Below, piece after piece: positions 60,360-64,000 of a stretch of 64,000 nt of DNA. Positions within the stretch are counted from its first letter, which is position 1; each line of letters begins with the position of its first letter. Location of the stretch: assembly GCA_032191485.1 (NCBI GenBank), contig JAVDOI010000012.1, positions 20,203,485 to 20,267,484 of the forward strand, written 5' to 3'. The notes beneath the pieces were generated by a model. It searched no databases, was not told the origin of the DNA, and saw nothing but the letters and a program-made list of their open reading frames with translations. A program made the translations under genes and the position numbers. This DNA comes from Leptoclinus maculatus. Lineage: Eukaryota > Chordata > Actinopteri > Perciformes > Stichaeidae.

Positions 60360-61705
60360 CAGTGGTGGGCCGTCAGGGCCAGCAAGGCCTTCTCTGCTGG
60401 CCTAAACAGAATCACAAAGTTATAGCTATTTTATAATTTAATAATTTTTCATAAATACACTACATGTATTATAATTTATGAAAATATTTTTCCCATTATC
60501 TTATTTTCTCATTGCACAGCTACTGTCTTCCTCAGTTGCTCTGCTTCCAGTGCAGCTTGTTTTAAGTAGAGCTTTTATCCAATCAGATTTCACCACTATG
60601 TTGTCTCTAGGTAAGAAGAGAGGCCCGAGTCCTGCAGACTCACAAGTGAATCCCTTTGCAGTTTAAGTGAATGGGGACGATATTGTTGATTGTCATAGTC
60701 TTCAACCAATCAGATCTTTAGTTTGACATGTTGGGCGTATTCTTTGACGTGTCAGAGCCTGCTAGCTGGCCTACAAGTACGTCAGCATTAACGGGCAGCT
60801 CAGTTTTCAGGTGCAGCTCTGCTGTAAGGTGCAGCATGTGCTGTGATTGGTCAGTGGGCGAGCACATGACTATTGGAAAATGAAACTTAAGCAGAGGCTT
60901 AGTTGGAGTAGTAAGAGTTCAAATTGAAAGATATGGAAGAAATTATGAAATTTTTTGCATTTTGCTTGGTGTAGATTATTTATTTTTTTACCTAGCTTTG
61001 TTTTTTTAACACTCAATGGCTGAAGGAGGAGAAACTGATTTGTGAGTTGGGATTTAACCGTGGGATTAAACTCTTTGTCAACAAAGAAAGGAGGATGGAG
61101 TTTGTCTTTAAGTGAACAGCATTTGGTAAGTTTTGGTTTGTTTTTTTACATCTAATATCTGAATGGCCCTTGAGAGTGTAGCAGAATGCGTGTTGCTGCA
61201 GGTCTGCTGGATTGATTTGTTGCTTTGTTGTCATATGAATATATGTGACTGGTTCTTGTGAGTTTCTTGTTGTCATTGTGTTAATTATATAGATTTGAAC
61301 TGTATCGCATTGTCCGTTAATTACGAAGCATACCGTCATGCGCGTAGTTATTATTTGTTAAGCTAGTTTAGCGTAGCCTCCCAGAAGTGCGGTGCCTCAG
61401 CTGTTTTTTGTTATTGTTCCGGGTTCAGAGGTCACAGCCCGTTGTCTCCTACATGAGCGCAGTCCACCGAAAACATTATATTTCCCACAATTTAAGCTTC
61501 TGAATTTTCCAAATGCACTAGTATTATTCAAACGTATTGTTGGGTTCGTAAGCCTCGTACCGAACGGTTTAATACGAATACGTCTATTGTTACACCCCTA
61601 GAAACAAATAACCGTAGCTGTGGCGCCATCATGAGGTTATTAGGTGGTGTTTCTGCTGCAGGACAGCACTGAAGGCCCAGGTATAAAATGCATGGCCCGC
61701 CACTG
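60360..61705. mobile_element. hAT-type element with perfect 8-bp target duplication
   Basis: The direct repeat cgtaacat flanks it at 60352-60359 and 61706-61713. Ends cagtggtgggccgt and, reverse-complemented, cagtggcgggccat are inverted repeats. There is no transposase frame. Near the right end (about 61540-61600) sequence such as attgttacacccctag looks like the end of another hAT element, so it may be nested or chimeric. Confidence 0.85.
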
Positions 61706-61821
61706 CGTAACATGTATGAGTATGTGCAGTGTACACACCAAACTAGATAAGGCAGTGGATTCCTGAATAGACCTACCTTGATGTTACTATTAACATTTTT
61801 GGTCGGAAAGTAGATCAAACA

Positions 61822-62103
61822 ATCACAAAGAAATGCAAAACGACATAAAAGAGACAACCACAAAGAGAAGTCAAATAACCACAAAGACACATGAACTGAA
61901 CAAAAGCAACGCTAAACCACCAAAGATACACAGAATTACCATTAGGAGACACCGTACTACCACAAAGTAGACCAAAATAGATGCTAAACAACTAAAAAGA
62001 GATGCCAAACCCCCACAAAGTGACATAAATTAACCACAAAGAGACGCAAAACAAACACAAAGAGACATAAATTGACTAAATGAGATGCAAAACCAAGCAA
62101 AAC
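61822..62103 (+). repeat. Degenerate 21-23 bp tandem repeat
   Basis: Diverged units around accacaaagagacgcaaaac. Open frames crossing it come from the repeat. Confidence 0.8.
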
Positions 62104-62109
62104 AATCTC

Positions 62110-63095
62110 TCACAACACGTGTACTGACCTTTAACAGCATCAGCCTGCAGAGCAAAAACAGTCCCCTCACTTCCTGTTGTTCCACTATGTTAATGGAGAG
62201 GTATGGAATGGATACGATTAGTTCCATTAATAGTCACTGACAGTGATCTGAAACTGGCAAAGTGGAAGTAGTGAATGAAAACAGTATTTCAGAAAAGAAA
62301 TTCAGAGCTGAAGATGACGAGTGTCACATCAGTCTGTTGTTGTATTAATGGAATTATTGCTGTGGAAATGCACACTAATAATACAATAAAATATGATGAA
62401 ATATAAAACAGAGCAATAAGAGCCTGTTTCAAATAAAGACAGTTCTGCAGTTGAGGTCAATAAAGAGATAATGAAGATAAATTAATCGACAGTATTGGAG
62501 CTTTTCTCACGATACTAATTGTGATTGTGTGAATTAGTCATCTCACGCTTGCAGCTGTGACAGTGGAATATCCTCAGTGTTAACCCAGCTTGTTTTTTGT
62601 CGGCCACTTACAGATTACTGGGAGAAAGTAACTGTCGGCGTGACGTTATCAATATGGAATGACCTTTAACTATCAATGCATTCTTCAAACCACGTCTACA
62701 TCAACACCGTTAGCAACACGCCCACACCGCCACAGCTCCTTGTGTTTTGTTTTTTTTAAAGGCAGTGCTATTTTTGGTGCGAATGCCTAACCTTAAATGA
62801 AGCGCAAATCACATTCAGAACAAAAGCAAACATCTGTTCACTTCCACTCTCTTGTCTTGTTATCATCCAGGAGGGGGAGGAAGTGGGGAGGGGAGACTCC
62901 TGTGTGTGAAACAGGCTTGCTGCAGAACTTCTACCAGTCCAGTAGACAGCAGATAACCTATTCGTAGAAAAACTGCAGAATAGCCGAGTAGCTGATTTAG
63001 ACACATTCATCTTCAACAAAATGTTACATAAGAGGTGACCACATGAGTAAACGGTGTCATTTGCCTCTTTAAATATGTCATCCAACCTTCCTCAT
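62110..63095. other. Intergenic, no gene seen
   Basis: AT-rich. Could contain the promoter of the gene starting near 63100. Confidence 0.35.
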
Positions 63096-63592
63096 CATCC
63101 TCTCGCAGGGGCTTCACAGATTGTTTGCCTCGGACGGTACTTTGGGACTGAGGAAGACGAAGATTTGCTTCTTTGAACTTGTAAGTGCTTTTCTCAAGCT
63201 TACATGGTTAAAATGTCCCAACAACCAAACTACCTCTTGTAAGTCATCAGTTCGCTATTCTGGTTCACAACTTTTCCAGTTGATTTTAATCAACATATTT
63301 AAAAATACAACTGTATGACCTGCTGACAGGCCATTCCATAGTCTCCAGTCTAACTGGATTGTTTCCATTTGTTGTTGAGCTGATTTGAGTCTTTCCAAGT
63401 CCCCAAATCAAAATGTGCTTTTAAAAGTTCATCATTACCGACACAATGATGACTGTCTCTAGCTTCTCTCAGACTGTGGAGATTCTTTTCGAGCTAAAAT
63501 GCTTTGTGAATGATTCATTTACAGTTTTTCCCTGTTATTAGTCATCGTAGAAGTTGATTGATAAATAAGTGTTTTTTCTTGAGTGTGATCAG

Positions 63593-63633
63593 CCACCGCC
63601 ATCATGGCCAGTAAAACAAATATTGAGATGCAG
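63593..63633 (+). CDS. Possible first coding exon of an unidentified gene (partial)
   Basis: The acceptor gatcag (63592) opens an exon with a strong start context (gccaccgccatcATGG). It encodes MASKTNIEMQ and ends at CAG|GTGAGA (63633/63634). Upstream, about 63100-63180 ends in a strong donor (gaactt|gtaagt) and could be the untranslated first exon. The rest of the gene would lie beyond the window, and ten residues are too few to name it. Confidence 0.4.
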
Positions 63634-63639
63634 GTGAGA

Positions 63640-64000
63640 CAGAATGTCTAATGCTCATTTCCCAACAGAATTAGCACATACAGTATGTAGGTTTTATTAA
63701 CCCCGCTAGAGATAGGCGGTAGACTACAATTATCAGTAAATGAGTATGTCTTTCTGTTTTTTTCTGGTGTGCCACTTTCAACGTCACAGACGAGCCGGAA
63801 AACAGGGTTAGCAAACAGAGGAAATGATACGGTGGTTACTTCATTTTTTATATCTGTTAGTTCTTTCAAACTCTCAAACCAGAGTTAGTGATCGTTGGAC
63901 TAACAAAGACGGTTTTGACAAGTGTTGTTTAGTTTTTGTCCAGTTTGATTAAAGTGTGTTTTACAATGATCCCTGAGGGATTAAATGACTGTTTCTGTCA
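63640..64000 (+). other. Presumed intron at the window edge
   Basis: No coding content was recognised after the 63634 donor. Confidence 0.3.

Overview
The window looks like teleost (probably percomorph) nuclear DNA. It has long spliced genes with GT-AG introns, many dinucleotide microsatellites, and a dense load of fish-type DNA transposons (hAT, Tc1/mariner, MITEs) and LINE remnants. The protein-coding genes read as fish orthologues of rhoa, gmeb2 and pdyn, plus a DUF4743-type Nudix hydrolase and a fish-type HIPK-like kinase. I see no rRNA, tRNA, CRISPR or bacterial feature.

Layout. 1-2.5 kb: a decayed, intron-bearing gene of a multicopy fish family (I recall it as DUF6729) with transposase-like features. 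It carries a 53-bp microinversion between 11-bp inverted repeats. 2.5-4.5 kb: a 30-bp minisatellite, a dispersed repeat and a probable MITE. 4.65-7.38 kb (-): an intact 7-exon HIPK-like kinase gene (600 aa) with an 18-residue repeat tail. 7.4-27.7 kb: gene-poor and repeat-rich, including a large AT-rich array that changes orientation in its middle (23-bp units on the right), several hAT elements, MITEs, a LINE fragment and a decayed BED-finger hAT transposase. 28-34.6 kb (+): rhoa (193 aa, four coding exons), with a Tc1 remnant in its last coding intron. 34.98-36.2 kb: a hAT element with a perfect 8-bp target duplication. 36.4-41.05 kb (-): a Nudix hydrolase (300 aa, eight exons), divergent from gmeb2 at 42.5-48.5 kb (+; 494 aa). 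49.85-51.8 kb (-): prodynorphin (228 aa), with promoter elements visible. 52-64 kb: mostly intergenic, with a ZBED1-like hAT pseudogene, LINE fragments, a hAT element with a perfect target duplication, a degenerate 21-23 bp tandem repeat, and a possible first coding exon of another gene at the right edge.

The five intact genes are ordinary chromosomal neighbours rather than a pathway: a Rho GTPase, a SAND-domain transcription factor, a Nudix enzyme, an opioid precursor and a kinase. Splice phases were followed by hand and give uninterrupted proteins for all five. The most unusual observations are the coding microinversion in the DUF6729-like gene, and gmeb2's 138-nt in-frame exon, which sits between a (TG)n tract touching its 3' splice site and a complementary (CA)n tract just after its 5' splice site.
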